NCBI GenBank assembly: GCA_903840165.1
Contig: CAIMEY010000119.1
Span: 62,001 to 126,000 of the forward strand
Source: an uncultured Myxococcales bacterium
GTDB taxonomy: Bacteria; Myxococcota_A; UBA9042
Length of the DNA: 64,000 nt
Direction of reading: 5' to 3'
A program made the translations under genes and the position numbers. Of this stretch, positions 16,282 through 25,415 are shown one piece after another. The notes beneath the pieces are model-generated. The model saw nothing but the letters and a program-made list of their open reading frames with translations, was not told the origin of the DNA and ran no database searches. Every line of letters starts with the position of its first letter. The stretch's first letter is position 1.

Positions 16282-17448
16282 TTACTTCGCTAAATCACAA
16301 GCTTTCTTCTCGCCTAGGGCGCAGGCTTTGCCGTACGTTTCCTTGGCCCGGGCCAAGTCCACAGCCAAGCCTGGGGCGCCCTTCTCGTAGCCCTGGGCGA
16401 GCTTGAGGCAGCTGGCGATAAGCTTGGTATTGCAGGCCTTTTCCAAGAGTCGCCAAGCACTGGAGGCCGGTTGAGCCCACCCTTGTTCGTAATGGCTGGC
16501 CGCTTGACTGCACGCCGGGCCGTAGCCCAAATCACAACTAGACTCAAAGTATTCAAGGGCTTTGGTGCGATTGGTCTCAACGCCGCGTCCCTGTTCGTAC
16601 ACCAGGCCGACGTAGTGACAGCCTTGCGCGTGCGCCTTGTCGCAGGCTTTCTTATAGAATTCCAAGGCCCTTACGCGATCGGGCTGCATGCCCAGGCCCC
16701 GGTCGCACGCCATGCCCATGAGCAAACACCCTGATCCTGCACCGAGTTCGCAGGCGCGCAGGTAGGATTCGGCGGCGTTGGTCTCACTGGCGTCAATGCC
16801 GCGTCCCTGTTCGTACATGGTGCCCAGGCTTGAACAGCCGGGACCGTGATTGGCGGCGCAGGCTCGCTTGAAGAGTTCGATGGCGTGGTGTTCATCGCGC
16901 GTGATGGACTTACCCTCGCTGTACAGCAGGCCGAGGTTGGTGCAGCCATGCATGTCCCCTTCATTACAGCTTTTTTGGTAGAGCTGGGCGGCCATGACCT
17001 CGTCTTTGTCGACGCCGTCGCCGAGTTCGTATAACACCGCGGCTCGACTGCAGCTTTCACTGTGGCCGCCGAGGCAGGCTCCTTTGAGTAGAATGGCCGC
17101 GTGGGCGGTGTCCTTCTTGACGCCTGAGCCGTGGCGGTACAAATTGCCAAGCCTTCCGCAGGATTCCACATCGCCGACGACGCAGGCGCGGTCGTACAAA
17201 GCGGCGGCGCGGACCAAGTCCGGATCGACGCCCTGGCCAAACTCATACTTGACGCCTAACCGTCCGCAAACTTTGGGGAATCCGCCATCGCACGCTTGGC
17301 TCAACTGATTGGGGCTGGCTGCGGGACCGGGTTCGACCAGTGCTGGCCGCCCTCCACAGCCAACGCCTAGCCCAAGCCCGGCGCTGAGGAGCAGCAAGGT
17401 CCAACTACTTGTGCAGATTGACAATTGGCGGCCAATGTTACGCAGCAT
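16282..17448 (-). CDS. Sel1-repeat lipoprotein
   Basis: 388-residue exported protein. A signal peptide ends in the lipobox GVGC near residue 30. The rest is a run of about nine Sel1-like repeats of 36-40 residues, each with the pattern A-x-LY-x-x-AC-x-x-G-x-x-x-GC-x-x-LG-x-x-Y-x-x-G-x-G-V. The pair of Cys in each unit suggests disulfide pinning of the helical hairpins, as in the Helicobacter cysteine-rich Sel1 proteins. The start has AGGAG eight bases upstream. It lies 38 bases downstream of the kinase gene at 17487-19856 in the same direction, so it is probably co-transcribed and may act with that kinase's extracytoplasmic tail (inference). Confidence 0.88.
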   Translation of the reverse strand: MLRNIGRQLSICTSSWTLLLLSAGLGLGVGCGGRPALVEPGPAASPNQLSQACDGGFPKVCGRLGVKYEFGQGVDPDLVRAAALYDRACVVGDVESCGRLGNLYRHGSGVKKDTAHAAILLKGACLGGHSESCSRAAVLYELGDGVDKDEVMAAQLYQKSCNEGDMHGCTNLGLLYSEGKSITRDEHHAIELFKRACAANHGPGCSSLGTMYEQGRGIDASETNAAESYLRACELGAGSGCLLMGMACDRGLGMQPDRVRALEFYKKACDKAHAQGCHYVGLVYEQGRGVETNRTKALEYFESSCDLGYGPACSQAASHYEQGWAQPASSAWRLLEKACNTKLIASCLKLAQGYEKGAPGLAVDLARAKETYGKACALGEKKACDLAK

Positions 17449-17486
17449 CGTCCAGCTCCTGGGCGGCAGGGTCGTTCGCACGCCGG

Positions 17487-19856
17487 TTATTCGCAGGCCG
17501 GGTCGTTTGCATTGCACTTGCACCACTGTGCTGTGCCCCGCGCATTAGATTCATTGGGAAACTGACAGGCGCAGTAGTATGCCAGTCCGGCTGTGTCTTG
17601 TCGAGCGTTGCGGCAGGCACAGAAATGCTTGGATTTGGCGGAAAGGTGCTGTGCATCTGGGCAGTTTTGACACCAGGACGGGCTGCCTTCTACACCAGGA
17701 CAGGCACTCTTATCTGAGTCCCGGGCAGATGATTTACCCTTTTCATTCAATGGCTTTGCTGTCGCCGCCGCCTTGGGCACCTCAGCTGGCTTGGCTGCAT
17801 CGGCGGCCGCGCCCGCTTCGCCGTGCTTGCTGGCGGCCGAAGCAGGACTGGGCGCTGCAACGAGTTGGGCCGCTGCCCTCTGGACCGGTGCAGGGGCAAG
17901 GACTACGTGTGCAGATTCGTTCGTCTTTGCCGGCATTTCGCCGCCGGCTCCTGCAGCCGCTGCTGGAACTGGCGGAACAAGCGCCGATGCTGAACCCTGC
18001 GCCGCGCCTTGGGAATTCCCTGGCTGGGCGGAACCTGCGGGCGGGGCTCTGTCGGCAACGGGGGCCGATTGGGCTTGGGCGACCCGAGGTAAACCCGCAC
18101 CACCATTGGGCGATGGCTGAACAGTGTCGGCTTTGTCGCTGCCGGAAGTCCCAATCACCCACGCAAGGGCTGCTGCGGCGAGCAGTGCGGCCAAGGCCAA
18201 TGCGGCCCAAAGTGGCGCGCGCGAAGGCTTTTTCGTTTGTTCAATCGTCGTGACCGCGGGTGGCAGGGCAAACTGCGTCAGCGTGTCCATGGCAACCGTT
18301 GCGGTCTCGCTGGCGGCCACTGGGTGGTCTCCGGATACGCGACGATGCCTCTGTAACTGCCCGCGACCACTGGGAGAATCTGCCGAATTGCGCGGCGCCT
18401 CCGGCTTGGCGGCGGCTCTCTTTGAGGCCGAATCAGCCGCTGCGACAGACGCCGCCGGTGCTGGACTCGCTTTGGCAGCCGCAACTGCCTTGGCTGGTGG
18501 GCGCGATGGACTGCTGGCCTTGGCTGGTGCAATCAAAACCCGTTCACGCACAGGTAGTTGAGGCAAATTTGGCGAGTCAATGACTGCCGTAGACGAAGCA
18601 GCCTTGGCTGGCACCGGCGCCGTCGCGGCGGCAGATACTGTGGGCGAATCCGATGCCGCTGCAGTCCCAGGTCGCCCAGCCCGCGGCGGCAAATGGCTGC
18701 CAGCCGCCTGCAACATCGCCGGACTGATGACGCCCATGGCCTGCGTCGCGAGGTCGTCTTGGGGCTGGTCGTGGGCCAGCAGCGTGGCCATGGCCTGGGT
18801 ATCGCCGTCGGCCTCGTCATCCGGGGCCTGAATCAGCCAATTTTCAAGAGCTTGGCGCATCGATTCAGCATCGGGATAGCGCTTTTGCCGGGGCTTGCAC
18901 AGGGCGCGCTGGACGATGGCTTCGAGGGCCGGGTCCACGTGCACACCAAAGTGCTTAAGCGGCGGTGGCTCTTCGGTCAAATGTGCGGCTAAAACGTTGA
19001 ATTGATTATCGCCATCGCAGGGGTAGGCACCCGCAAGGCAGCGGTACATGACCACGGCTAAAGCGTAGAGGTCCGAACGGCCGTCCAGGGCCTCGCCGCG
19101 GACCTGCTCTGGACTCATGGTGTGCGGGGTGCCCAAAATGGCACCAGCCTGCGTCAAGTTCGCGTCATCCCCAAGGAATTTGGCGATGCCGAAGTCGATG
19201 ACGCGGACGAAATCCTTCTCACCCGCTAGTTCCAGCACGAAGATATTTTCCGGCTTGAGGTCGCGGTGGACGACCTGGCGGCTGTGGGCCTCGGCCAGAG
19301 ATTTCAGAATCTGAATCGCTAGATGCGTGGTTCGCTTGGGCCCCAACTTGCCGCGTCCGTCCAGCAGGACTTCCAGGGACACGCCGTCCAAGAACTCCAT
19401 CGCCAGGTACAGTTCCTGGTCCGGCGTCGTGCCAAAGTCGAATACGCGCACGGTGTTGGGATGACGCAGGCTGGCCGAAAGTCGCGCTTCGGCCGTGAAC
19501 CGCTCGACAGCGTTGGCCGCCATGCTCAGGTCGGGCCTCATGATCTTGAGGGCGACGTTCTCGTGGGTTCCGAGGTGAAAAGCCTTGTAGACGTCGCCGA
19601 ATCCGCCGCGACCGACCAGTTCTGTGAGGCGGTAGCGGTCGCCGATCACCTTGCCGATGCGGGCCAGCGACTGAGGACTAGCGCGGATGGTATCCCGCTG
19701 ATCAAACGGGCATTTCGTCTTGTCCGTAATTCGACCGCACTGCGGGCACATGCGCGTATCGGCGACAACGACGTCGCCCAGGGTCAGCGCTGGCACGACA
19801 ACTTCGCCGGCCGCGGGGTCCGGTTGTGCGCCTGCTGTCTGCGGGTCCTGGGCCAC
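17487..19856 (-). CDS. transmembrane Ser/Thr protein kinase with Cys-rich C-terminal tail
   Basis: About 789 residues. A zinc-ribbon-like CPQCGRITDKTKCPFD precedes a Hanks kinase domain with GRGGFGDVY, VALKIM, HRDLKPENIF, VIDFGIAKF and TMSPEQ. After a long Ala/Pro-rich linker comes one membrane helix (ALALAALLAAAALAWVIG), a second low-complexity linker and a final 70-residue Cys-rich module with three evenly spaced CxC units (FCAC, YCAC, WCKC). The kinase is therefore cytoplasmic and the tail periplasmic, a receptor layout. I chose the GTG at 19856, preceded by AGGGAG; an in-frame GTG at 19982 would add 42 residues but has no ribosome-binding site. The Sel1 lipoprotein gene follows 38 bases on. 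Confidence 0.88.
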   Translation of the reverse strand: MAQDPQTAGAQPDPAAGEVVVPALTLGDVVVADTRMCPQCGRITDKTKCPFDQRDTIRASPQSLARIGKVIGDRYRLTELVGRGGFGDVYKAFHLGTHENVALKIMRPDLSMAANAVERFTAEARLSASLRHPNTVRVFDFGTTPDQELYLAMEFLDGVSLEVLLDGRGKLGPKRTTHLAIQILKSLAEAHSRQVVHRDLKPENIFVLELAGEKDFVRVIDFGIAKFLGDDANLTQAGAILGTPHTMSPEQVRGEALDGRSDLYALAVVMYRCLAGAYPCDGDNQFNVLAAHLTEEPPPLKHFGVHVDPALEAIVQRALCKPRQKRYPDAESMRQALENWLIQAPDDEADGDTQAMATLLAHDQPQDDLATQAMGVISPAMLQAAGSHLPPRAGRPGTAAASDSPTVSAAATAPVPAKAASSTAVIDSPNLPQLPVRERVLIAPAKASSPSRPPAKAVAAAKASPAPAASVAAADSASKRAAAKPEAPRNSADSPSGRGQLQRHRRVSGDHPVAASETATVAMDTLTQFALPPAVTTIEQTKKPSRAPLWAALALAALLAAAALAWVIGTSGSDKADTVQPSPNGGAGLPRVAQAQSAPVADRAPPAGSAQPGNSQGAAQGSASALVPPVPAAAAGAGGEMPAKTNESAHVVLAPAPVQRAAAQLVAAPSPASAASKHGEAGAAADAAKPAEVPKAAATAKPLNEKGKSSARDSDKSACPGVEGSPSWCQNCPDAQHLSAKSKHFCACRNARQDTAGLAYYCACQFPNESNARGTAQWCKCNANDPACE

Positions 19857-20161
19857 CGTGCTGATCTCCCTGGTCAATTGAAGCTGTACTACCGGGTGCT
19901 GCTGCTGCGGCTGTTTCCGCAGAGGGGCGGGAGAACCGTTGGGCCGAGAATACCCCGCCACCGCCTCGCGATTCAAGGCCACGGTGTGCGAGCGCTGCCC
20001 GGCGATAGTGGTCTTAACCTGCTAATATTCAACGAAATAGCTGAGAAGCGTGCGGAATTATCCCGGTACCGGCAGACCCCACCCGCCCTAGGGCTGCCGA
20101 GGCGGCAAGGAAACACGTCAGCGTGGGCGTCATGACCGGGGCCTAACTTCCCTAAAATACG

Positions 20162-20959
20162 CTATGGAATCGAAAGCTTAGCCCGCCCTTCGGCCAGACT
20201 GCCGACGCGGCTGGCGGGGTGAGCGCGCATGTCTTCGGACATCAGTCCGCGACTACCCACTGTGGAAAGTTGCAGGTGCGGGCCGGGCGGTTCTCCTGGC
20301 AATTGCACGTCAAAGACTTCCTGACCGCCCTGCCTGAGCCAGGCGCAGTTGGCGGAAACAGCTTGCCATTGGCCCGGTTGTGCAGGGTCGGGGCTGAGGG
20401 CGTGGCATTGTCCGTCCTTGAAGCGAAATACGTAGCCGCCGGCACAGACCAAGGCTGCATTCCCCCTACGCAATCCGCTGGCACCCAGGCCCACGTAGGC
20501 GACATCGCCATCAAAGCCAAAGGGCACGATCATCGCCACACCACCGCTGCTGCCCTGCGTGGTGATCTGCAGGGAACAGGGCGATTGTAGTTCGAATTTC
20601 CGGGATTCAGTCTTCTCTTTGTCGGCGACCTGCAGGCGCAAGCCATCGACGGACCAGACTTGTTTGGGGCCCCCCGCCGAACTTTGAATCAGCCAATTGC
20701 CCCGCCAGAGGTTGCCCATCTCGTCCAGGGTCGCAAATTCTGCAAAGTGTCCGCTACCATAGCTTGCAGGCGCAGCGAGACTCGTGGGCGCGGCGGCCGG
20801 TTCGACAACGCCTGCTACAGCGGTGGTCGCGGCCTCGGCGTGGGCCAATGGCGCAGAACTCGCCCGCGTGGCGGGAGCTAGAGCGGGAACTGGTGGTGGC
20901 GTTGCGGGCCTGCTGCAGGCGAGCAAAAGGCCGGTCAAAATGACAGTTTTGCGCATCAT
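20162..20959 (-). CDS. lipoprotein of unknown function
   Basis: 265 residues. A short signal peptide (MMRKTVILTGLLLAC) gives a good lipobox with Cys at 15, followed by a Pro/Ala-rich spacer of about 50 residues. The globular part, about 70-265, contains Trp- and Gly-rich beta segments (LWRGNWLIQSS, WSVDGLRLQV) and four Cys that could form two disulfides. I do not recognise the family. AGGGG lies just upstream of the double ATG at 20957-20959. It is in the same direction as the kinase gene downstream and gluQ upstream, separated by about 300 and 95 bases. Confidence 0.75.
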   Translation of the reverse strand: MMRKTVILTGLLLACSRPATPPPVPALAPATRASSAPLAHAEAATTAVAGVVEPAAAPTSLAAPASYGSGHFAEFATLDEMGNLWRGNWLIQSSAGGPKQVWSVDGLRLQVADKEKTESRKFELQSPCSLQITTQGSSGGVAMIVPFGFDGDVAYVGLGASGLRRGNAALVCAGGYVFRFKDGQCHALSPDPAQPGQWQAVSANCAWLRQGGQEVFDVQLPGEPPGPHLQLSTVGSRGLMSEDMRAHPASRVGSLAEGRAKLSIP

Positions 20960-21054
20960 TACCCCTGTAGTTCCATGGCTTTGACTCAGTGGACACCAAA
21001 CTGCCTATTGTGGCCTGAAATGGCCGTGGCAGCAACCAACAACGGTGCTGCCGC

Positions 21055-22203
21055 TCAAGCCCTCGCCGGTGCATGTCCGTCCGTGGGCATCACCGCTGCA
21101 AGCTCTTTGCCGCCGAAGACCACTGGGGTACTTGCGATCGTTGACCAATCCCAGTGGGCCACGGCGGCGGCCGCGTCTGGCAGCGCTGGCAGACCCAGGC
21201 TCGCTGTCAGCCAGAGCATCAGGCGGTCCGAGCGCACCCCTTGCTGGCGAATTGCCCTTATCTGGATGGATTGATTGCGTTTTGCTAGGCGGCGGCCGTC
21301 ATCACCGTGGACAAGCGGCAAGTGGCCGTAGACCGGCAGCAAGCTGCGACGGACACGCTGCCAAAACGCGGTGTCCTGGTCATCCTCGCTGACCTGCCAT
21401 GCAACTTGCCGTAATGCTTGATAAACGCGCGCCTGTTGCTCGGTGGCCTGCAGCAGGTCGTCACCACGGACCACTTGATTGACGCCGGCAGCGATGTCAT
21501 CCACCACAACGGCAAACATATAAGCAAATCCGCCGTCTTTGCGACCAAGAACAAAATCCCCAGCCGCATCTGGCGCCAACCACTGCGGCCCGGCTACGGC
21601 ATCATCGAGCCACGAGTTGGGCAACACCGCGAACTCAGGACGCAAAGCCGTGATATTTAGACGCCAAGCCACACCCAGTGGGGCCCGACCCTGGGCCGCA
21701 GCCAGGGCAGCCTCCTGCGCCAATGCCTCAGATACATGGCTGAAACGCCCGCGGCATAGGCCAGGATACGCCACGGCTTGGTCATCGCGATGGGGCGCTC
21801 GCGCCGCCTGTTCCACGTCCTTGCGGGTACAGATGCAGGGGTAGACTAGGCCGGAGCGCTGGAGATGCTTGAAAATACGGAGGTAAACGTCTTGGCGCAG
21901 GCTTTGCCGTTGCCATGAATTTTGCTTTGGTGCCCACTGAGACAAACCCGCGTCACTGCTGAGCAATTGAGGCTCCACAGTGCCCAATCCAGGGGGCGTC
22001 GGATCCCAGTCCAGGCCGAGCCACAGGAGGTCCTGCAGCAGGGCCTCTTCATGCCCCGCGAAATCGGGCAGTAAATCTTCGATTCTTAGTAGGATCTTGC
22101 CACCCGAAGCCCTTGCCGCCAGCCATGCGCCGAGCAAGCTGCGGGCATTGCCGACGTGCAGAAGTCCGGTAGGGCTCGGGGCCAAGCGTCCGATGACATC
22201 CAT
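21055..22203 (-). CDS. gluQ: glutamyl-Q tRNA(Asp) synthetase
   Basis: Truncated glutamyl-tRNA synthetase paralogue that attaches glutamate to the queuosine base in the anticodon of tRNA(Asp). The catalytic domain starts at once with the HIGH-type motif APSPTGLLHVGNAR, and a KMSKS-like RLAKRNQS is near residue 305. A zinc site is suggested by CICTR, followed by YPGLCRGR, the arrangement of GluQ rather than GltX. There is no C-terminal anticodon-binding domain, as expected. At 382 residues it is longer than E. coli GluQ (about 300), because of insertions around the middle of the catalytic core. It starts 12 bases after the beta-barrel gene, so the two are probably co-transcribed. Confidence 0.9.
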   Translation of the reverse strand: MDVIGRLAPSPTGLLHVGNARSLLGAWLAARASGGKILLRIEDLLPDFAGHEEALLQDLLWLGLDWDPTPPGLGTVEPQLLSSDAGLSQWAPKQNSWQRQSLRQDVYLRIFKHLQRSGLVYPCICTRKDVEQAARAPHRDDQAVAYPGLCRGRFSHVSEALAQEAALAAAQGRAPLGVAWRLNITALRPEFAVLPNSWLDDAVAGPQWLAPDAAGDFVLGRKDGGFAYMFAVVVDDIAAGVNQVVRGDDLLQATEQQARVYQALRQVAWQVSEDDQDTAFWQRVRRSLLPVYGHLPLVHGDDGRRLAKRNQSIQIRAIRQQGVRSDRLMLWLTASLGLPALPDAAAAVAHWDWSTIASTPVVFGGKELAAVMPTDGHAPARA

Positions 22204-22215
22204 GGGCCAAATCCG

Positions 22216-22749
22216 CTATAAATGAAAGCGGATACCCAGCGTGCATCCGCCGAGGTTCCGGTTGTCGTAGTCGGCCGAGAACTGGCCGAAAAAGAAGGTG
22301 GGCGACCATTCGGCAAAGAAGTCCAGGGGAATCTTGCTGAACTGGAAGTCCAGCCCCAAGTGACCCTGGATGGCGAAGTTGGTGTGTTCCCAGGGCGCCA
22401 GTGCCGCGCCAAGGCCCACGTAGATGGGGAGCATAAACACGGTGTTATGGGCTAGGTTGGCCACGGAAACGATGTACTCGCCGTGGATGAATGCCCCGTC
22501 ATGGCGCCAGAAATCGGCCCCAAACTGCAACGCATGGCTGCGCGTCAGGTCGTACTTCAGGGAAATTCCGTTGGCATAATAGCCAGCTTCAACGCCGATG
22601 GCCAAGCGTTTGCCGCCCGCAGCATCGCTGTCCGCCCAGGCCGGCGTCGCGGCGAAGACTGCGAGCAAAAGGCCAGCGATCAGGGTGCGACGGCCCGTCC
22701 AGGACGATAACCTGAGAAGATTTCCCACTAGTTCTAAGCTCTTTTGCAT
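22216..22749 (-). CDS. putative outer-membrane beta-barrel protein
   Basis: 177 residues. A Sec signal peptide (LIAGLLLAVFAATPAWA) ends near residue 39. The mature part alternates hydrophobic and polar residues and is rich in Gly, Tyr, Phe and Trp (IGVEAGYYANGISLKYDL, FGADFWRHDGAF, FFAEWSPTFFFGQF), as in small 8-stranded outer-membrane barrels. It ends in IRFHL, not the classical terminal Phe. The family is not recognised and no function is proposed. It is followed 12 bases later by gluQ on the same strand, and is divergent from the lipoprotein gene at 22964. Confidence 0.7.
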   Translation of the reverse strand: MQKSLELVGNLLRLSSWTGRRTLIAGLLLAVFAATPAWADSDAAGGKRLAIGVEAGYYANGISLKYDLTRSHALQFGADFWRHDGAFIHGEYIVSVANLAHNTVFMLPIYVGLGAALAPWEHTNFAIQGHLGLDFQFSKIPLDFFAEWSPTFFFGQFSADYDNRNLGGCTLGIRFHL

Positions 22750-22963
22750 CGCTGCCTGCCCCGCACCGCCCGTCCCCCAGGGCCGACCCGTGCAGTGTGC
22801 CGACGTTGACCGTGGGTGGCAAGCCGGTGGCGCGGCGTACTAGGACTTCGCGCCCGATAAGTGCCTACTTCGACTTTAGTTTTTCGTCTTGACGACCTCG
22901 ACCCGGCGGCAGTACCCTGCCCTTTGGGGCCGAGCGCTTGGCCCGATGGTGCCTCTTGGCTCA

Positions 22964-23755
22964 ATGAATCGTCGTTTCGCTATGAATGACCAGCAGTTGG
23001 CGTATCGACCCGGGCGTCTTCGCCGTTTGGGAGTGGCGCAAATTGGGCTTGGATCCCATCGAGTAAACGCCATCATTTTATTTGCTTTCCTGGCGTCTTG
23101 TACCACCGCTACCGCAGTCGCCCCCGCCGTCCGGATGTGCAGCGATGCCGGTGGCTCCCTGGCCTTGGTGCCCCAGGTTTGGCCTTGCACCGATCCGCGG
23201 CTGTCAGAAGAAAACGTGTGTTTTCATGGTCACGCGCCCGAAGCCGACGCCCAGGTGGCCGATTTGCCGATGCCCACGGCGATTGGCTGTCCAGTACCGG
23301 CGCCGCCATGTAGTACCGACCCAGAACTATCTGTCTTTGTTGATGTTCCAGGATCGTCGACGCCAACGGAGTCTTCGCCGTGGGCACCCATTGTCGAAGG
23401 GGCCCAAGGCGCAGCGCACGTCGTCCTCAACCTCCACGCCGACCTGGGACCAGATGTACCCAAACAGAAAAAAGTGTCTATTCACGCATGGTTATGTGTC
23501 GATGGCCGCGTCATCGCCACGCGCCACACCGATGCCTTTCTCTACGCCCAAGCGCAGGGGCCCATGGCCAGCAGCCCTGGGAACTCGCCGGGACTTCGCG
23601 TGATATTTCCAGGCTTTGCCGGGTGGGCATTGACCTACTGCGGTGCCTGGGCCCATGTCACCGTTCAGGTGATCGACCCCGTGACGCTGCGGTGGGGACA
23701 GGCGGAGCGAGAAATTCGTTTATATACAGACGCTTTTACCGTGCCTCAGCCTTGA
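22964..23755 (+). CDS. putative lipoprotein of unknown function
   Basis: About 263 residues from the ATG at 22964; starts at 22889 and 22982 are also in frame and none has a clear ribosome-binding site. A hydrophobic segment (AIILFAFLASC) gives a plausible lipobox with Cys near residue 46. The mature part has eight or more Cys, a Pro-rich segment and beta-strand-like stretches (VSIHAWLCVDGRVIATRH, GWALTYCGAWAHVTVQVID), suggesting an immunoglobulin-like fold with disulfides. I do not recognise the family. It is convergent with the Cys-rich lipoprotein gene at 23808, 52 bases away. Confidence 0.65.
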   Translation: MNRRFAMNDQQLAYRPGRLRRLGVAQIGLGSHRVNAIILFAFLASCTTATAVAPAVRMCSDAGGSLALVPQVWPCTDPRLSEENVCFHGHAPEADAQVADLPMPTAIGCPVPAPPCSTDPELSVFVDVPGSSTPTESSPWAPIVEGAQGAAHVVLNLHADLGPDVPKQKKVSIHAWLCVDGRVIATRHTDAFLYAQAQGPMASSPGNSPGLRVIFPGFAGWALTYCGAWAHVTVQVIDPVTLRWGQAEREIRLYTDAFTVPQP

Positions 23756-23807
23756 CAAGCGAGCAAGGCCGCTGTTCGCGTCCCGGTCCAGGGCCCGCCG
23801 GAACACA

Positions 23808-25415
23808 TCAAGGACAAGGGCCGCTCACCTGGAATTCATCAAGAATATACCCGAGTTTATTCTTGTTTGATGAGTCCCACACCAGCGTATCGAACCAAGC
23901 CCGCAGTTGCACGCTTTGGCCGGCCCACGGCGTCAGATCGACCACGACTTGAACCCATTTGGGCCCGGTCACTCCGCCGCCTAAATCTTTGTTTTTGCTC
24001 CATAATGTCGTGTTCGTACCCCCAAGGACGACATCGACCCCGGCGGCCTGCACCGCTGTCCCTGGCTCTACATCCAAATACGCCCAAAATGACAAAGATG
24101 CAGAAGACTTAGGCACTGCAAAAGCAGGGCTGGTCGCAGATCCCTTGCCGACCAGGCTCGATTCATAACTGACCTGTCCTGGCACACCGTAGCGAAGGGC
24201 ACCGCCACCGGCCACAGCTGTCTGGGTGGACATGTGAAAGTACGCAGGACTCTTGTCTTTTACGACTACCCAGCCGTCCAGCGCGGCCGTGTCCAGGTGG
24301 AACCAGGTGTGCACGCCGGGACCCGAGGCGGCCTTGGCCACGCAGACACCTGCTGTGCAGCTATCCACCTGACATGAAACGTTTTTCAGGCAGCCCGCAT
24401 CGCTTTGGCAACAAGCGCCGCTGGCCGACTTGGTGTAGGTGCACTTGCCCGCGCTGCACGCGCCCTGCAAGCACGCATTACTGCTGCAATCGCTGGCGGC
24501 GCTGCAACTGGCGACTGTGCCGTCCCAGGTGTGGATGCAACTGTTTTTCCAGCATTTGTCGAAGCTTAGGTCATCGCCATCGTCGCATGCGCCATCGGCT
24601 TGGCAGCAGCCGGCCTTGGCGACGGCGCTGCAGCTGCCTGCATTGCAAGTATCTGTAGTACAAGGGTTTCCGTCATCGCAATCGCTGGCGGCCGTGCAGC
24701 AGCCGGGCTTGGAGGTGTATTGGCACGTGGCATTCTGACAGGCGACCTCGCTGCAACCACTCTTTTTGCAATCCGAATCCTGTTTGCAGCAGCCCAGTGC
24801 CGGCGGGTGGCTGCAGTTGCCGGTCGTGACGTCGCACACGTCGTTGGTGCACGTGTCGCCGTCCTGGCATTGGCCGTCCCAGGTGCAGCCGGTCTGGGGC
24901 TGAAAGCAGACGTAGCCATTGAACTGATTGCATTTTTGCCCCTTTGGACAATCAGCATCGGCGGCGCATTGATACAGCTGGCACTTGCCGTGAAAGCAGT
25001 AGTGGGCGGCGTCCCCGGCGGCGGCTGGCGCTGCGTTGCAATCGGCGTCTGCTGAACAAACCTTGATAATACAGCCATCTGCACCACAGGACTGCCACGG
25101 TTTGCAGCCGTCTGAGCAGGGGTCGGGCGGTGAAACGATGGCGTCGTCAGCGGAAAGAACTTCTGCATTATCAGCGACTTCGGTGGGTGCCAGTTCGGCA
25201 GTCCCCGTATCCGGCGTCGTATTGACCGCGTCGGCTGCTTGCAGGTCGTCCCCAGCGTCGGGCATGTCGACCGGTTTGAGGGCACAACTGGCGAAAAATA
25301 AAAGACAAAGCGCTAGCCCAGCCACGCCACGCAGCCCAGCCAAGCCACGCAGCCCAGGCAAGCCAAGCCGCAGGCGACAGGACGTCTGAGCCGCGAACGC
25401 GACGTAACTATTCAT
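23808..25415 (-). CDS. Cys-rich repeat lipoprotein with C-terminal MAM-like domain
   Basis: 535 residues. The signal region is an odd Leu/Gly repeat (GLRGLAGLRGVAGLALC) before the lipobox FASC with Cys near 44. After an Asp-rich linker come about eight Cys-rich modules of the type CxxDxDCxxGxxC and GCCxxxxDCDDGNPCTTDxC, seen in surface proteins of Myxococcota. The last 150 residues (SFWAYLDVEPG, WVQVVVDLTPWAGQSVQL, ILDEFQVSGPC) resemble a MAM or jelly-roll beta-sandwich. The start has AGGAG five bases upstream and its ATG overlaps the stop of the SDR gene (ATGA at 25412-25415), implying translational coupling. Confidence 0.85.
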   Translation of the reverse strand: MNSYVAFAAQTSCRLRLGLPGLRGLAGLRGVAGLALCLLFFASCALKPVDMPDAGDDLQAADAVNTTPDTGTAELAPTEVADNAEVLSADDAIVSPPDPCSDGCKPWQSCGADGCIIKVCSADADCNAAPAAAGDAAHYCFHGKCQLYQCAADADCPKGQKCNQFNGYVCFQPQTGCTWDGQCQDGDTCTNDVCDVTTGNCSHPPALGCCKQDSDCKKSGCSEVACQNATCQYTSKPGCCTAASDCDDGNPCTTDTCNAGSCSAVAKAGCCQADGACDDGDDLSFDKCWKNSCIHTWDGTVASCSAASDCSSNACLQGACSAGKCTYTKSASGACCQSDAGCLKNVSCQVDSCTAGVCVAKAASGPGVHTWFHLDTAALDGWVVVKDKSPAYFHMSTQTAVAGGGALRYGVPGQVSYESSLVGKGSATSPAFAVPKSSASLSFWAYLDVEPGTAVQAAGVDVVLGGTNTTLWSKNKDLGGGVTGPKWVQVVVDLTPWAGQSVQLRAWFDTLVWDSSNKNKLGYILDEFQVSGPCP

